From contig NZ_QERF01000008.1 of NCBI RefSeq assembly GCF_003260205.1, positions 124,001 through 188,000 of the forward strand: a stretch of 64,000 nucleotides of DNA. Reading direction: 5' to 3'. A program made the position numbers and the translations under genes. Positions 43,743 through 53,832 of the stretch are shown in pieces. The first letter of the stretch is position 1; every line of letters starts with the position of its first letter. The DNA comes from Winogradskyella tangerina. GTDB lineage: Bacteria; Bacteroidota; Bacteroidia; Flavobacteriales; Flavobacteriaceae. The notes below the pieces were generated by a model, which ran no database searches, was not told the DNA's origin, and worked only from the letters and a program-made list of their open reading frames with translations.

Positions 43743-46553
43743 TTAGTCTTTGTCACTTTCAGTGTATTCATAACCTTGGATGATTCCTTTTTCTAAGGCC
43801 GGAACACCACGTTCCATCCACATGGGTTTTGGAGCGCCTTTCAAGTAATGATCAAAAAATTGCGACATCCTAATATTGAAGTCTATTCGATTTTGCCATT
43901 TCAAAGGCCAATGTGGTTCGTCGTTGTAATTTAAGAACCATGACGGTTTTCCTAAACGTCTCAGACTCACAAAAAACTCGATGCCTTGATACCATGGCAC
44001 ATGGCCATCAGCATCGTTGTGCATAATTAGCAATGGTGTATTAATTTTATCAATATTGAAAATTGGCGAGTTTTCAATATAGCGCTGCGGATATTCCCAT
44101 GGTGTTCCACCAATTCTACTTTGCGTATGTTCATACTGAAATTGACGGCTTAAGCCTGTCCACCATCTAATTCCACCATATGCACTGATCATATTCGGAA
44201 CTGGTGCACCCGATTCTGCCGCTTTGAAAATATCAGTTTTAGTCACCAAATATGCAATTTGATAACCTCCCCAACTATGGCCCTGAACACCAATATTATC
44301 TTTATCAATAAAGCCTTTATCAATTAACATGGTAACACCAGGAATAACACAATTAAATGCGCTTTCACCCGGATAACCATCGCGATAATGAACATCTGGA
44401 TTAAAAATTACATAGCCTCTACTGGCATAGAACGGATAATTGATCGTACTTCTGCCGTATGATGGCGCACGATGGCGATACAATCCGTTTGAGCTCTTCT
44501 CATAAAAATTAACGATCATTGGATACTTCTTATTTGGATCGAAATCTTCAGGTTTAATAAGCATTCCCTTCAAAGGTTTACCATCGAGCGATACCCATTC
44601 TACCATTTCGGCAGTACCCCAATTGTAGTCACTCTGTTGTGGATTGGCATCTGTAATTTGCTTCGGTGTTTTGAAACTGGTATTTGTAGACCATATATTT
44701 GGGTAATCTGTAAAGGACTCTCTAGAAAAAAGCATGCGATTACTTTTATCGTTTTGGGCCATCGTAAATCGACCATAGGTATAAGGCCCTTCTACTAGTT
44801 GTTTTAATGCTTTTCGTTTTGGATCATAACTCGCAGTACCTCCATATTTATTGTCTTCATTGAAAGTACTTAACATCCACTTTTTGTTATTCGGAATAGA
44901 GCGCTCTTCATTATCTAATCGAACATAGCGATACCTCTTTTTTGAGTTTCTTCCGTTTGTCAAGTTTTCTGAAGTACCTGTTTCAGGGTCGAAAGCCCAT
45001 ATATCAAAACGATCATAAATTAAAAATTTCGAGTCGTCCTCTGTCCATCCTGCTGAGCCATAACTATAAGGATCATCCGGATAGTCATGCAACTCGTTAT
45101 AAAACTGTCGCCCTTTGGTTAGCGCTTTATATTTAAGAGTTTTGAGATTGTAGGTAAACCAAGTGCTATCCTTCCTGCTGTAACCATAAAGGTATTTACC
45201 CTTCGGGCTAATTGATGAACCGCCGTAGACTTTACTTGCTAAGTTTGTACGTTCACCTGTATTGAGATCAACACGTTGCAAATCTCTCGGAAGTTGAGCC
45301 GTCCACTGACTTTGAAGTTGGTACGGTGTTCCATTCCCTACTACGGCATAGGCGCAATTACCCTCATCGCCATATCGGGCAAGATCATAATTTGGATCGG
45401 CAATTTGAACCATTTGATTTCTCTTAAAATCATAGAGACTTAAGTAGGCCTTCTTCTTATCATCCTTTACATCTAACTCCTGAACGGTGTATAATCTAGG
45501 CTCATCGTAGGTCCAAACCTCAACATTAACGATCTCCTCGTCGAGAAGGGTTGTATCTTGTACAATTGGTGTTGTTCGCAATCCAAAAAATAAACGTTCT
45601 TCGTTTTTTGAAAAACGCAAAGCTTGATCAGCCGAAACTAATAAGTTTGAAGGATTATCATCAGAATTGACGATTATACTTGCCATAGCCTCTCCTTGAT
45701 TCCAAGCATATAGTTTTGGCTTCTTAATTAAGCTCTTTGTTGAATCTGCATCTACAACAAAACCTATTCTATTTCCAGATTCTGAAATTCCAAGTTGCGG
45801 ATATTTGGTCTTCGCATGACTTTGAAACAACAACGTACTTGTTCCCTTTGTTACATCATATCTGTAAACACCTGCCTCTGATTTATCATCTTCGCCTGTG
45901 GTTGTATAGGTTAGAAATCGCCCTTCTTTAGCCATCTTGTAACTAAGAACAAATTTTAAGGTATCCTCCTCACCACTCTTCAATTGTCTAATCACTAAAT
46001 GAAAACCATTGTCTTTTGATACCTTCTTAGGCTTCTTCATCTTAACTTTTGAAGTATCCTTTACTTTGGATTTTGCAGTATCCTTTTTAGCTGGCTTCGG
46101 TGCTTCGAGCATGTAAGCTACGATTCCAGACCACTTTTCGGGCATGCTATAAGATTTTACATTGGGGATTTTCTGAAGTGATTTCGATTCAATATTGTAG
46201 ATCATTAGAGTATCTTTCGGAAGATCCTTTTTCTTCACTTTTCTACGCTTCATTTCTCGTATACTGTCCTTCCAGGCATTAACAGCAAATACAGCATATT
46301 CAGAATTATAAGAAAATCGTCCTCCCTCACTTCGCTCGTAAGACATTATAGATTCTCCTTCAATATTTAATAGTTGAATCGACTGATCTTTTTCGCCCTT
46401 CTCTAAAGCATAAAGTACGTAATCACCAGAGTTAGAAATATTCACATTTCGAATACTGTTCCACAGTGCTTTATCATCATTTTGCATCACTTTTTTCTGT
46501 GCAAAACCTGAAGAAATTATTGTAAAGAAAAATAGAATTATTAAGGTTCTCAT
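43743..46553 (-). CDS. S9 family prolyl-oligopeptidase-like peptidase
   Basis: A 936-residue exported serine peptidase from ATG 46553 (MRTLIILFFF), with signal peptide ending SGFAQ; the frame is open to 46610, inside the upstream gene. The N-terminal two-thirds is a beta-propeller; the C-terminal alpha/beta hydrolase has Ser in GVQGHSWGGYQIAYL, Asp in NDADGHVPW and His in NDEPHWPL. The propeller contains an unusual Lys-rich insert (APKPAKKDTAKSK onward). Probably periplasmic peptide degradation. It follows the sortilin-like gene after 13 bases. Confidence 0.9.
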   Translation of the reverse strand: MRTLIILFFFTIISSGFAQKKVMQNDDKALWNSIRNVNISNSGDYVLYALEKGEKDQSIQLLNIEGESIMSYERSEGGRFSYNSEYAVFAVNAWKDSIREMKRRKVKKKDLPKDTLMIYNIESKSLQKIPNVKSYSMPEKWSGIVAYMLEAPKPAKKDTAKSKVKDTSKVKMKKPKKVSKDNGFHLVIRQLKSGEEDTLKFVLSYKMAKEGRFLTYTTTGEDDKSEAGVYRYDVTKGTSTLLFQSHAKTKYPQLGISESGNRIGFVVDADSTKSLIKKPKLYAWNQGEAMASIIVNSDDNPSNLLVSADQALRFSKNEERLFFGLRTTPIVQDTTLLDEEIVNVEVWTYDEPRLYTVQELDVKDDKKKAYLSLYDFKRNQMVQIADPNYDLARYGDEGNCAYAVVGNGTPYQLQSQWTAQLPRDLQRVDLNTGERTNLASKVYGGSSISPKGKYLYGYSRKDSTWFTYNLKTLKYKALTKGRQFYNELHDYPDDPYSYGSAGWTEDDSKFLIYDRFDIWAFDPETGTSENLTNGRNSKKRYRYVRLDNEERSIPNNKKWMLSTFNEDNKYGGTASYDPKRKALKQLVEGPYTYGRFTMAQNDKSNRMLFSRESFTDYPNIWSTNTSFKTPKQITDANPQQSDYNWGTAEMVEWVSLDGKPLKGMLIKPEDFDPNKKYPMIVNFYEKSSNGLYRHRAPSYGRSTINYPFYASRGYVIFNPDVHYRDGYPGESAFNCVIPGVTMLIDKGFIDKDNIGVQGHSWGGYQIAYLVTKTDIFKAAESGAPVPNMISAYGGIRWWTGLSRQFQYEHTQSRIGGTPWEYPQRYIENSPIFNIDKINTPLLIMHNDADGHVPWYQGIEFFVSLRRLGKPSWFLNYNDEPHWPLKWQNRIDFNIRMSQFFDHYLKGAPKPMWMERGVPALEKGIIQGYEYTESDKD

Positions 46554-46566
46554 AGTGTCAATTTTT

Positions 46567-49500
46567 TTAATTTTTATTGTCATAACCTCGCCCGGGTGTA
46601 TAAGGTGCACCTTTCGCGATTAACAATTGTTCTAATGCTTTTAAATCTGAATTAAAGATCACCTCCATCTTAGATTTTATAGCTGATATTTCAGCTTTTG
46701 CAATCGCATAGCTATCGCGATGTGTTTGCGTTGGTGTGGCGGTGGAATATTTTTGTTCATATCCAATAGATCCTAATCGACTTGCAGGCGATAAAGGTTG
46801 ATCTATATCTAATCGACGTTTAACCGGGTCGCCAAATAAAGCCAACTGAACTGCATCGAGTTGATCTTCGATAGCCTTAATTTTAGTAGATAAATCGGCC
46901 ATTGGTTGCTGCGCGCGTTTAACTGCAGCCTTCATGTATTTCAGCTTATCTCTAGACTCAGATATTAATTTTTGAGTGATGCCCATATCCGCTTGAAGTT
47001 GCGCCAATTCTCTTTGGAAAGCTACTTTCTCAGCTCTATTTTCAGCTGGCATTTCAACATTATCTAAGGCTTTGACTTCAAATGCCACCGGACTTGAAAC
47101 TGACTTTAAATTACCATCCTTCATTACGGCCATTTCAACCGTGTAAGTCCCCGGTGCTACTAGGGTTCCTTCATCTCTACCACCAAATGGATTATAAAAT
47201 TTTGGTTTGCTGAGATTAATTGGGTTTTGAAGGGTGTATCTTAAATTCCAGTGAAAGCGCTGAACGCCCTTCTTCGCTGGTCTGAATTCTTTCTTTACGA
47301 CCTGACCATCGGAATCTTTGATGGTAAACACCAATTCTTCTTTAGACTCTTCAGATTCAGCTTTTAAAGCATCGTAACTTGGGTACGGTGTATCTTTATT
47401 CGCTTTAATTAATTCTTTCTCCTCTTTTTGTCGTTTATCCTTTAGCGATTTAAAATCAGAATTGTAGTAATACGTTATAACGGCTTCAGGTCCTAAATTC
47501 TCCGCAGTGTAAAAATTATCTCCCTGAAAGGATTTGCCTGGCAAACCTAAAGGGCTACTAAATTCCCACATCAAAGCTGTTCTTACAGGATAAATTTTTG
47601 CTTCATCCTTTGGTTCAGAATTTTCTATGTCTCTTAAAACTGAATAATCATCCATCACATAGAACCCTCGCCCAAATGTACCTAGTACAAGATCATTTTC
47701 TCGCTCTTGTATAGCAATATCTCTCACCGCAATTGTAGGTAAACCATTTTTAAGTTGTTTCCAGTTTTTACCTTGATTTGGCGAAAAGAAAGCACCGAAC
47801 TCTGTTCCTACAAAGATGAGATTATCATCTACATGATCTTCTTCTATGGCGTAAACACTTCCTCTTTCTGGAAGATTTGATTGAATTGGAGTCCAACTCG
47901 CACCCTTATCAGATGATTTAAAAATATAAGGTTTGAAATCACCGTATTTATGGTGATTAAATGCTACATATATTACATTTTCGTTGTGTTTAGACAGATG
48001 TACGCTGTTGACATAAGATTGCTTAGGAGCGCCGTCAATATTCGAAATTTTCTGCCATGTTTGTCCACCGTCTTCAGAGATATGCACTAAACCGTCATCG
48101 GTACCTGCCGCTAATAAATCTCTGTTTAGTGGTGATTCAGAAAATGCGACAATACTTCCGTACAGTGATGTTGACCCATTTTTCATAACGGCATCTATAC
48201 TTACAATTCGGTCGTAGACCTTTAGACTATTTCTATCAATTTGTTGTGAAAGATCCTCACTTATAACATTCCAACTATTACCATAATCATCTGACCTGAA
48301 TACTTTATTTGCCGAAAAGTAGAGTCGCCCAGGTACATGTCTACTCACTACAAGCGGTGCGTCCCAATTAAAGCGGTATGCATTTTCACCTTTTCTTGCT
48401 TTTGGTTTAATCCCAACAGTTTCACCACTCTTTTTGTCGAATCGTACCAACCCTCCATATTGTGATTGAGCATAAACTATGTTCGGATTATTAGGATCGA
48501 TCTGGGATTCAAAACCATCACCACCATTGGTAATAAACCATTCTGAATTTCGAATGCCATGATTGGTTAATACTCTCGAAGGACCGCCTAAACTAAAGTT
48601 GTCTTGCGTTCCTCCGTAAATATTATAAAATGGATAATCATTATCTACAGCTACCTTATAAAATTGTGTTACTGGAAGATTCTTTTTAAAATCCCATGTT
48701 TTGGCAGCGTCAAAGGTTTCGTAAATTCCACCGTCACAACCTACAACCCAATGTTTATTATTATGAGGATTGATCCACATACAGTGATTATCTACATGCT
48801 TAGTATCTTCTCCAACCTTGTTAAAAGTCTTTCCACCGTCGTGTGTAACAGACATCCAGGTATCCATAGAATACACGGTGTTTTCATCAACTGGGTCTGC
48901 AATAATCTCCTGATAATAATTTCCGCTGGTCACATGCGAACTGCGCTTTCGCCAACTTGCGCCTCTATTTGTAGAAGCATAGAACCCACCTTTTCGATCG
49001 GCAGCCTCAACGATTGCATATATAATTTCTGGATTGGCAGGCGAAATAGCTAAACCGATTCTACCTAATTCTACGTTGGGTAACCCTTTATTGATTTTCG
49101 TCCAGGTTTTTCCTCCATCAACACTTTTGTGCATAGCCGATCCTGGACCACCACCTACATAAGTATATACATGGCGTCGTCGTTGAAGCGTTGAAGCATA
49201 AAGTACTTCAGGATCTCTAGGATCCATAACAACATCATTGACGCCAGTATGCTCATCTACTTCAATGATCGAATTCCAGGTTTTTCCGCCATCTTCGGTT
49301 TTGTATAAACCTCTATCACCACCTTTGCTCCACAGCGGTCCGATGGCAGCGACATAAACAACATCAGAGTTATCGGGATGCACAATGATCTTACCAATGT
49401 GTTCCGAATTTTTAAGACCCATATGTTCCCAAGATTTACTGCCATCTATTGATTTATAAATACCATCTCCGTAGGCAACTGAGCGTTGATTGTTATTCTC

Positions 49501-49857
49501 GCCAGTACCAACCCAAATAACATTAGGGTTATTAGGATCCATAGTTACACAGCCAATGGAGTACGAACCCTGGCTATCGAAAATAGGCTCATAGGTAACG
49601 CCAGAATTAACTGTTTTCCAAACCCCACCTGATGATGTAGCAACATAATATTCGAATGGATTATTAGGATTGAATGCAAAATCTGAAATTCTTCCTGATG
49701 TTAGTGCAGGTCCGACATTTCTCCATTTTAATCCTGAAATATTTATGGATTCTAAAGGTGTTTTGTCGTCGGTGTCTTTTTTTGATTTTTTTTGGGCTAT
49801 ACCTGTGGTGCTGAAACTGAGTAACAAACCCAGAACAACTAATGCAAAGTTTTTCAT
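46567..49857 (-). CDS. Sortilin/BNR-repeat (VPS10-like) exported protein
   Basis: A 1096-residue protein: signal peptide (about 1-21), then an extended beta-propeller region with many BNR/Asp-box motifs (SSGGVWKTVNSG, GDGIYKSIDGSKSW, DRGLYKTEDGGKTW, MHKSVDGGKTW) over about residues 50-750, then a beta sandwich and helical C-terminus (LAQLQADMGITQKLI). Such 'glycosyl hydrolase' or WD40/YVTN/BNR proteins of Bacteroidota commonly precede S9 peptidases, as here, suggesting a shared substrate. No catalytic residues can be assigned. Likely periplasmic or surface. Confidence 0.85.
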   Translation of the reverse strand: MKNFALVVLGLLLSFSTTGIAQKKSKKDTDDKTPLESINISGLKWRNVGPALTSGRISDFAFNPNNPFEYYVATSSGGVWKTVNSGVTYEPIFDSQGSYSIGCVTMDPNNPNVIWVGTGENNNQRSVAYGDGIYKSIDGSKSWEHMGLKNSEHIGKIIVHPDNSDVVYVAAIGPLWSKGGDRGLYKTEDGGKTWNSIIEVDEHTGVNDVVMDPRDPEVLYASTLQRRRHVYTYVGGGPGSAMHKSVDGGKTWTKINKGLPNVELGRIGLAISPANPEIIYAIVEAADRKGGFYASTNRGASWRKRSSHVTSGNYYQEIIADPVDENTVYSMDTWMSVTHDGGKTFNKVGEDTKHVDNHCMWINPHNNKHWVVGCDGGIYETFDAAKTWDFKKNLPVTQFYKVAVDNDYPFYNIYGGTQDNFSLGGPSRVLTNHGIRNSEWFITNGGDGFESQIDPNNPNIVYAQSQYGGLVRFDKKSGETVGIKPKARKGENAYRFNWDAPLVVSRHVPGRLYFSANKVFRSDDYGNSWNVISEDLSQQIDRNSLKVYDRIVSIDAVMKNGSTSLYGSIVAFSESPLNRDLLAAGTDDGLVHISEDGGQTWQKISNIDGAPKQSYVNSVHLSKHNENVIYVAFNHHKYGDFKPYIFKSSDKGASWTPIQSNLPERGSVYAIEEDHVDDNLIFVGTEFGAFFSPNQGKNWKQLKNGLPTIAVRDIAIQERENDLVLGTFGRGFYVMDDYSVLRDIENSEPKDEAKIYPVRTALMWEFSSPLGLPGKSFQGDNFYTAENLGPEAVITYYYNSDFKSLKDKRQKEEKELIKANKDTPYPSYDALKAESEESKEELVFTIKDSDGQVVKKEFRPAKKGVQRFHWNLRYTLQNPINLSKPKFYNPFGGRDEGTLVAPGTYTVEMAVMKDGNLKSVSSPVAFEVKALDNVEMPAENRAEKVAFQRELAQLQADMGITQKLISESRDKLKYMKAAVKRAQQPMADLSTKIKAIEDQLDAVQLALFGDPVKRRLDIDQPLSPASRLGSIGYEQKYSTATPTQTHRDSYAIAKAEISAIKSKMEVIFNSDLKALEQLLIAKGAPYTPGRGYDNKN

Positions 49858-50172
49858 AAGTGAAATCTGATGGTTGGTTTTATTCTTTTTAATTTAAATA
49901 GTTAGTTTTTCCCATTAAATTCATCACATAAATGATGCTTGTAGGAAAGGCTCTAAATTGAGATGTTGAGAGTTTCTAAAGATAGCTTTTTTGTAAACAA
50001 ATTAATATTAAGAGAACGATAAAAATTTATAATTTCCATGTGATCTTTCCATTTCATTCGATTTCTGAAGCCTTTAAGGATGTTAGTTATAATTATGCGT
50101 ATTTTTATGAAAGCTGAAATCTGTTGAAGGGATAATGTCTAGTTTCAACTGATCAAAAACCTAATTAATTCT
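49858..50172. other. Intergenic region between divergent genes
   Basis: About 315 bases with no ORF of note. A TATCTTTA-like box on the minus strand (49977-49984) is a possible -7 element for the sortilin gene, and TATTTTTA near 50100 a possible one for the + strand gene. Nothing else seen. Confidence 0.3.
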
Positions 50173-50889
50173 ATGTTTTTCAAAAAGAAAAAAATCGATA
50201 TCTCATTATTAATAAACGAAGGAAATTTTTCAAAAGCAAGCGCAGAAATTGAATCTCAACTTAAAAAACAAAACACCGTTTATATCTGCCAGCAGGCTTG
50301 GCATAAGATCAATTTGGATTCAGATTTTAGTGAAGAAGAAATCAGATTAGATGAAAATTTACTACCTGAGGAGTTCTTTGAAACTATCAGGATTTATTAC
50401 TTCTTAGTAGATTCTGACTGGCCCAAAGACAAAAAAGAGAAGTACCTCAAAATTTCTAAACATATCATTCTTAAAATAAGTACGTTCATTCGAAACAATC
50501 TATTTGGTGAAATAAGATTCGATCCCAATCTTAGAGAAAGCTTACAAGACTTTATTCAATTTGTAAAAGAACAAGATCTGAATAATGACCAAGCCGATCT
50601 CAGTGCAATTAAAGCACAACTGAGCGGAAGCTTACTTCAGTTAGGTTGGATTGAAAAAAAAGACTTCGGAATAGATATGCTTCAATACGCGGAGAGCTAT
50701 GAAAATGTTGGTCTAACGGATCAATCTATGAATATTTACAAGGCCATTATTAACGATTTCAAATCTCAATCAAGAGAACTTTCAAGTGGCTTATTCCCCG
50801 AAATTCAACATGTAGACGACCCTACAGATGAAGAGTTAGAAATTATTACTAAGGCGAAAGATGCTTTAGATAGACTATCAAAAAACTAA
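50173..50889 (+). CDS. Cytoplasmic helical protein of unknown function
   Basis: A 238-residue protein with no signal peptide or TM segment. It begins with a Lys-rich MFFKKKKIDI and is almost entirely helical and charged, with TPR-like pairs near the ends (INEGNFSKASAEIESQLK; LQYAESYENVGLTDQSMNIYKAI). Lone monocistronic gene, 87 bases ahead of the epimerase gene. No family recognised. Confidence 0.68.
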   Translation: MFFKKKKIDISLLINEGNFSKASAEIESQLKKQNTVYICQQAWHKINLDSDFSEEEIRLDENLLPEEFFETIRIYYFLVDSDWPKDKKEKYLKISKHIILKISTFIRNNLFGEIRFDPNLRESLQDFIQFVKEQDLNNDQADLSAIKAQLSGSLLQLGWIEKKDFGIDMLQYAESYENVGLTDQSMNIYKAIINDFKSQSRELSSGLFPEIQHVDDPTDEELEIITKAKDALDRLSKN

Positions 50890-50976
50890 TCGAACGTAAA
50901 TGTTTCAATCTGAATAGTTTGCATATAAAATAGTAACTTAGAGTCGGTATGAAGTCTAATTTAAAATCGCAGAGAC

Positions 50977-52119
50977 ATGAGAAAAAGTAGACGGAAATTT
51001 TTGAAAAACAGTATGGCATTGGGACTTACCTCATTAATAGACCCCTTCAGTTTAGAGGCATCAAGTGGATTAATTCAGCAGGACAAAAAATTAAAAATTC
51101 TGATTTTGGGAGGTACCAGTTTTTTAGGTCCGCATCAAATTTCATATGCATTGAACAGAGGTCACGAGGTAACGACTTTTACACGAGGTAAGACTGTACC
51201 TAAGATTCATGCTGATCTTTTTTCAAAAGTAGAACAACTTATTGGCGATAGAGAGAATAACCTTGAAGCCCTAAAGAATCGAAAATGGGATGTAGTTATT
51301 GATAATTCGGGGCGTAAAACTAAATGGACGGAAGATACCGCCAAATTATTAGTTGATAATGTTGGTTATTATATGTACACCTCCTCGATTAGCGTTTATT
51401 ACCCTTTTACAGGTGAAGATTTCTCAGAAAAACGCAGCTTGGTGACGGAAATTCCTGATGATATTGACGAAGGTGAAAGAGGCACATATGCTTACGGTGT
51501 CATGAAAGCAACTTCAGAAACCGCCACTATCAAAAGCTTTGGAGCAGATAGATCAATAATTGTGAGACCCACTTTAATTGTTGGTCCGGGTGACAGAACA
51601 GACCGTTTTCCTTATTGGTTAGCACGATTAGAAAAAGGCGGCGATATTATAATTCCGGGAAGTCGCACTGAGGTAGTGCAGTATATCGATGTAAGAGATT
51701 TGGCCGAATGGATGATTCGTCTATGCGAAACTAAAGCGGCTGGAATTTATAACGGATCTGGTCCTGGATTTGATATGACGACCAATGCCTTCGTGCATGG
51801 TATTCATGCCAATTATACTTCTGCTGTAAATTATATTCAAATTGACGACAATAAATTTTTAGAGGAAAATGGTTTAATTGGAATTCAACCTTGGGTCATT
51901 CAATTACCGCAGTACGCTGGTATGTCTAAAAGTGATAACAGCAAAGCGATAGCTGCAGGGCTTACCTTCAGGTCGCTCTCTGAAACTGTTCAAGCCACTA
52001 AAAAATGGTGGTACTCTGAAGCAGTTTCGCAAGAAAGACGCGATAATATTCTCACTAATGAAAGGTCGTTGATGCGAAGAGAAAAAGATATTCTAGCCAA
52101 GTGGAAACAAAGAACGTAG
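50977..52119 (+). CDS. NAD-dependent epimerase/dehydratase with Tat signal
   Basis: A 380-residue SDR-type protein. The N-terminus has the twin-arginine pattern SRRKFLK followed by a hydrophobic stretch, so it is probably exported folded by Tat. A Rossmann fold follows, with ILGGTSFLGPH in the nucleotide-binding position and the catalytic YxxxK in YAYGVMKATSE; the preceding Ser is in TSSISVYYP. Exported NAD(P)-dependent oxidoreductases are uncommon and need the cofactor bound before export. The next gene starts 11 bases downstream. Confidence 0.86.
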   Translation: MRKSRRKFLKNSMALGLTSLIDPFSLEASSGLIQQDKKLKILILGGTSFLGPHQISYALNRGHEVTTFTRGKTVPKIHADLFSKVEQLIGDRENNLEALKNRKWDVVIDNSGRKTKWTEDTAKLLVDNVGYYMYTSSISVYYPFTGEDFSEKRSLVTEIPDDIDEGERGTYAYGVMKATSETATIKSFGADRSIIVRPTLIVGPGDRTDRFPYWLARLEKGGDIIIPGSRTEVVQYIDVRDLAEWMIRLCETKAAGIYNGSGPGFDMTTNAFVHGIHANYTSAVNYIQIDDNKFLEENGLIGIQPWVIQLPQYAGMSKSDNSKAIAAGLTFRSLSETVQATKKWWYSEAVSQERRDNILTNERSLMRREKDILAKWKQRT

Positions 52120-52130
52120 AACGTTAAATT

Positions 52131-52760
52131 ATGAAGCACTTTCTAGTACTAATCATTGTGGTGTTTACCTTATCGTGTAAAGGGCAAGTTACCAATGAAG
52201 AAGAACGCAAAGTTGGAGGGCCTTGCGAAGATTGTGTGGCATTAATGGATTATCAGAAGTTAAACATTCAGCCGCTAGCCGTTGATACTTTACCAAGGTT
52301 TAATGAGCATGAACCTAAAATTAAAATATCCGGAACGGTATATAAAAGGGATGGTAGCACCCCTGCTGAAAATACCATTTTATACATATATCATGTAGAT
52401 CGTAACGGACTATACCAACCAAGTGACGACCCCGTTGGCTGGGAAAAACGGCACGGTCAGTACCGCGCTTGGTTAAAAACTGGTAAGGATGGTAAATTTA
52501 CATTTTATACCTTTAGACCTGCCTCCTACCCAGGAACTTCAGAGCCTCAACACATCCACATTTATGTAAAAGAACCTCATACAATACCTTATTATCTGGA
52601 TAGTTATTTGTTTGAAAGTGATCCTTTGCTCACAGAAAGTGAAAAGTCTTCTCAAAAAGATCGAGGCGGATCGGGGATTATAAAACTTGAAATGAGGGAC
52701 GGCATTTATACAGCAAATAGAGATCTAATTTTAGGTTTGAATATCCCGGAATATGAATAA
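52131..52760 (+). CDS. Intradiol ring-cleavage dioxygenase-like lipoprotein
   Basis: A 209-residue predicted lipoprotein (TLSC lipobox, Cys16) with a domain like protocatechuate 3,4-dioxygenase: KISGTVYKRDGSTPAENTIL, GQYRAWLKTGKDGKF and PQHIHIYVKEPH. The iron ligands of this family are two Tyr and two His; candidates are visible (Tyr in HGQYRAW, His in QHIHIYV), but I cannot confirm all four. Exported dioxygenase-like proteins of this kind may cleave catechol-type compounds. In a unit with the Tat epimerase and the hydrolase-like gene. Confidence 0.8.
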   Translation: MKHFLVLIIVVFTLSCKGQVTNEEERKVGGPCEDCVALMDYQKLNIQPLAVDTLPRFNEHEPKIKISGTVYKRDGSTPAENTILYIYHVDRNGLYQPSDDPVGWEKRHGQYRAWLKTGKDGKFTFYTFRPASYPGTSEPQHIHIYVKEPHTIPYYLDSYLFESDPLLTESEKSSQKDRGGSGIIKLEMRDGIYTANRDLILGLNIPEYE

Positions 52761-52799
52761 TCACGCAGCGAACTTTTTGACACCTTCTAACAAACCATC

Positions 52800-53780
52800 A
52801 TGACATCATCATTTAAGATTTTACTTTTTTTTGTTATAAGCCTATTTGCTCAGTCGGTTTATTCACAAACCATAGTCGAAGACTACCAACCAATTAAAAA
52901 CGACAGTTTAAGAATTGGCCCTGGAGATAAAGACTTTTTACCATACATACAAAGTGGTTATACGCTAATGCTTCCTGAAAGTAATACCGCTAAAGGCGTT
53001 CTGATTTTCCTTGAAGATTCAGGGATTGACAAAAAGAATAGAAACGCCAAGCTACTCTATGAACTGGCTTCTGATAAAGACTTTGCTGTGCTATCTGTTT
53101 CCACGGAAATACCACTCGATTTTTTCTTTACTGAGGCCTCCATGCAGTCGGTGCATCAAACCATTAAAAGTGCCTTTAAAACCCACGCGTTACCAAATGA
53201 GAATATTTTCTTTCTTGGTCCGAGTTTAGTGGGTCATAGAGCACTTCGATATATTAAATACGTGAATGAAGGGGATTTCGATTTTCAATTAAATATCAAA
53301 GGTATTGTGCCCTGTAATTTTACGATGGACTGGACAAGAAAATGGTATCAACACCAGCGCGATATTAAACTAAACCGGATAGACTTATGGGAACCTAAGT
53401 TTATGAATTACATGTTGGAAACCTATTTAGACGGAACACCAGAAACCGCACCTGAGCGCTATCATGATTTCTCATCATACAGTTATTTTGATGCCATTAA
53501 CGACAATATTGATCATTTTAAGAACTTCGCTGTAAGAGCTTATGTAGAACCAGCCATTAATTACCGACTTAAAACTTACTACAGAACGCTTTATGATAAT
53601 AATGCACCGGATATGGTTGGGTTTATTGCCGAATTAAATCTGAGAGGAAATGACAATACAGAACTGATCGTTATACAGCCTGAAGACAAACCTTCAAAAG
53701 CGAAAACAGCACAGTCTACATGGAACGGCATTAATAAAGTTGAGCTTATGGATTGGATTCAAAAACAAACAGAAAAATAG
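52800..53780 (+). CDS. Exported alpha/beta-hydrolase-like protein
   Basis: A 326-residue protein with a signal peptide (about 1-22, ending VYSQ). It has alpha/beta hydrolase features: GVLIFLEDSG, then FFLGPSLVGHRALRY in the position of the nucleophile elbow, with a non-canonical GxSxxG spacing. The C-terminus has a strand followed by ELIVIQPEDKPSKA, but the acidic and histidine partners are not evident, so it may be inactive or non-classical. It begins 39 bases after the dioxygenase-like gene. Confidence 0.6.
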   Translation: MTSSFKILLFFVISLFAQSVYSQTIVEDYQPIKNDSLRIGPGDKDFLPYIQSGYTLMLPESNTAKGVLIFLEDSGIDKKNRNAKLLYELASDKDFAVLSVSTEIPLDFFFTEASMQSVHQTIKSAFKTHALPNENIFFLGPSLVGHRALRYIKYVNEGDFDFQLNIKGIVPCNFTMDWTRKWYQHQRDIKLNRIDLWEPKFMNYMLETYLDGTPETAPERYHDFSSYSYFDAINDNIDHFKNFAVRAYVEPAINYRLKTYYRTLYDNNAPDMVGFIAELNLRGNDNTELIVIQPEDKPSKAKTAQSTWNGINKVELMDWIQKQTEK

Positions 53781-53832
53781 ACGATACACATTACGCGTAT
53801 CGCCTATCCCCAACCTCAAAACTAATCCCAAA

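Noticed and set aside
48604-49053. 149-codon ORF on the + strand inside the sortilin-like gene
   Set aside because: It is antisense to a long, clearly coding gene, has no recognisable features and reads like a shadow frame.
53782-53802. CGATAC...GTATCG hairpin between convergent genes as a terminator
   Set aside because: Six-bp stem, 9-base loop and no T run; support is too weak.
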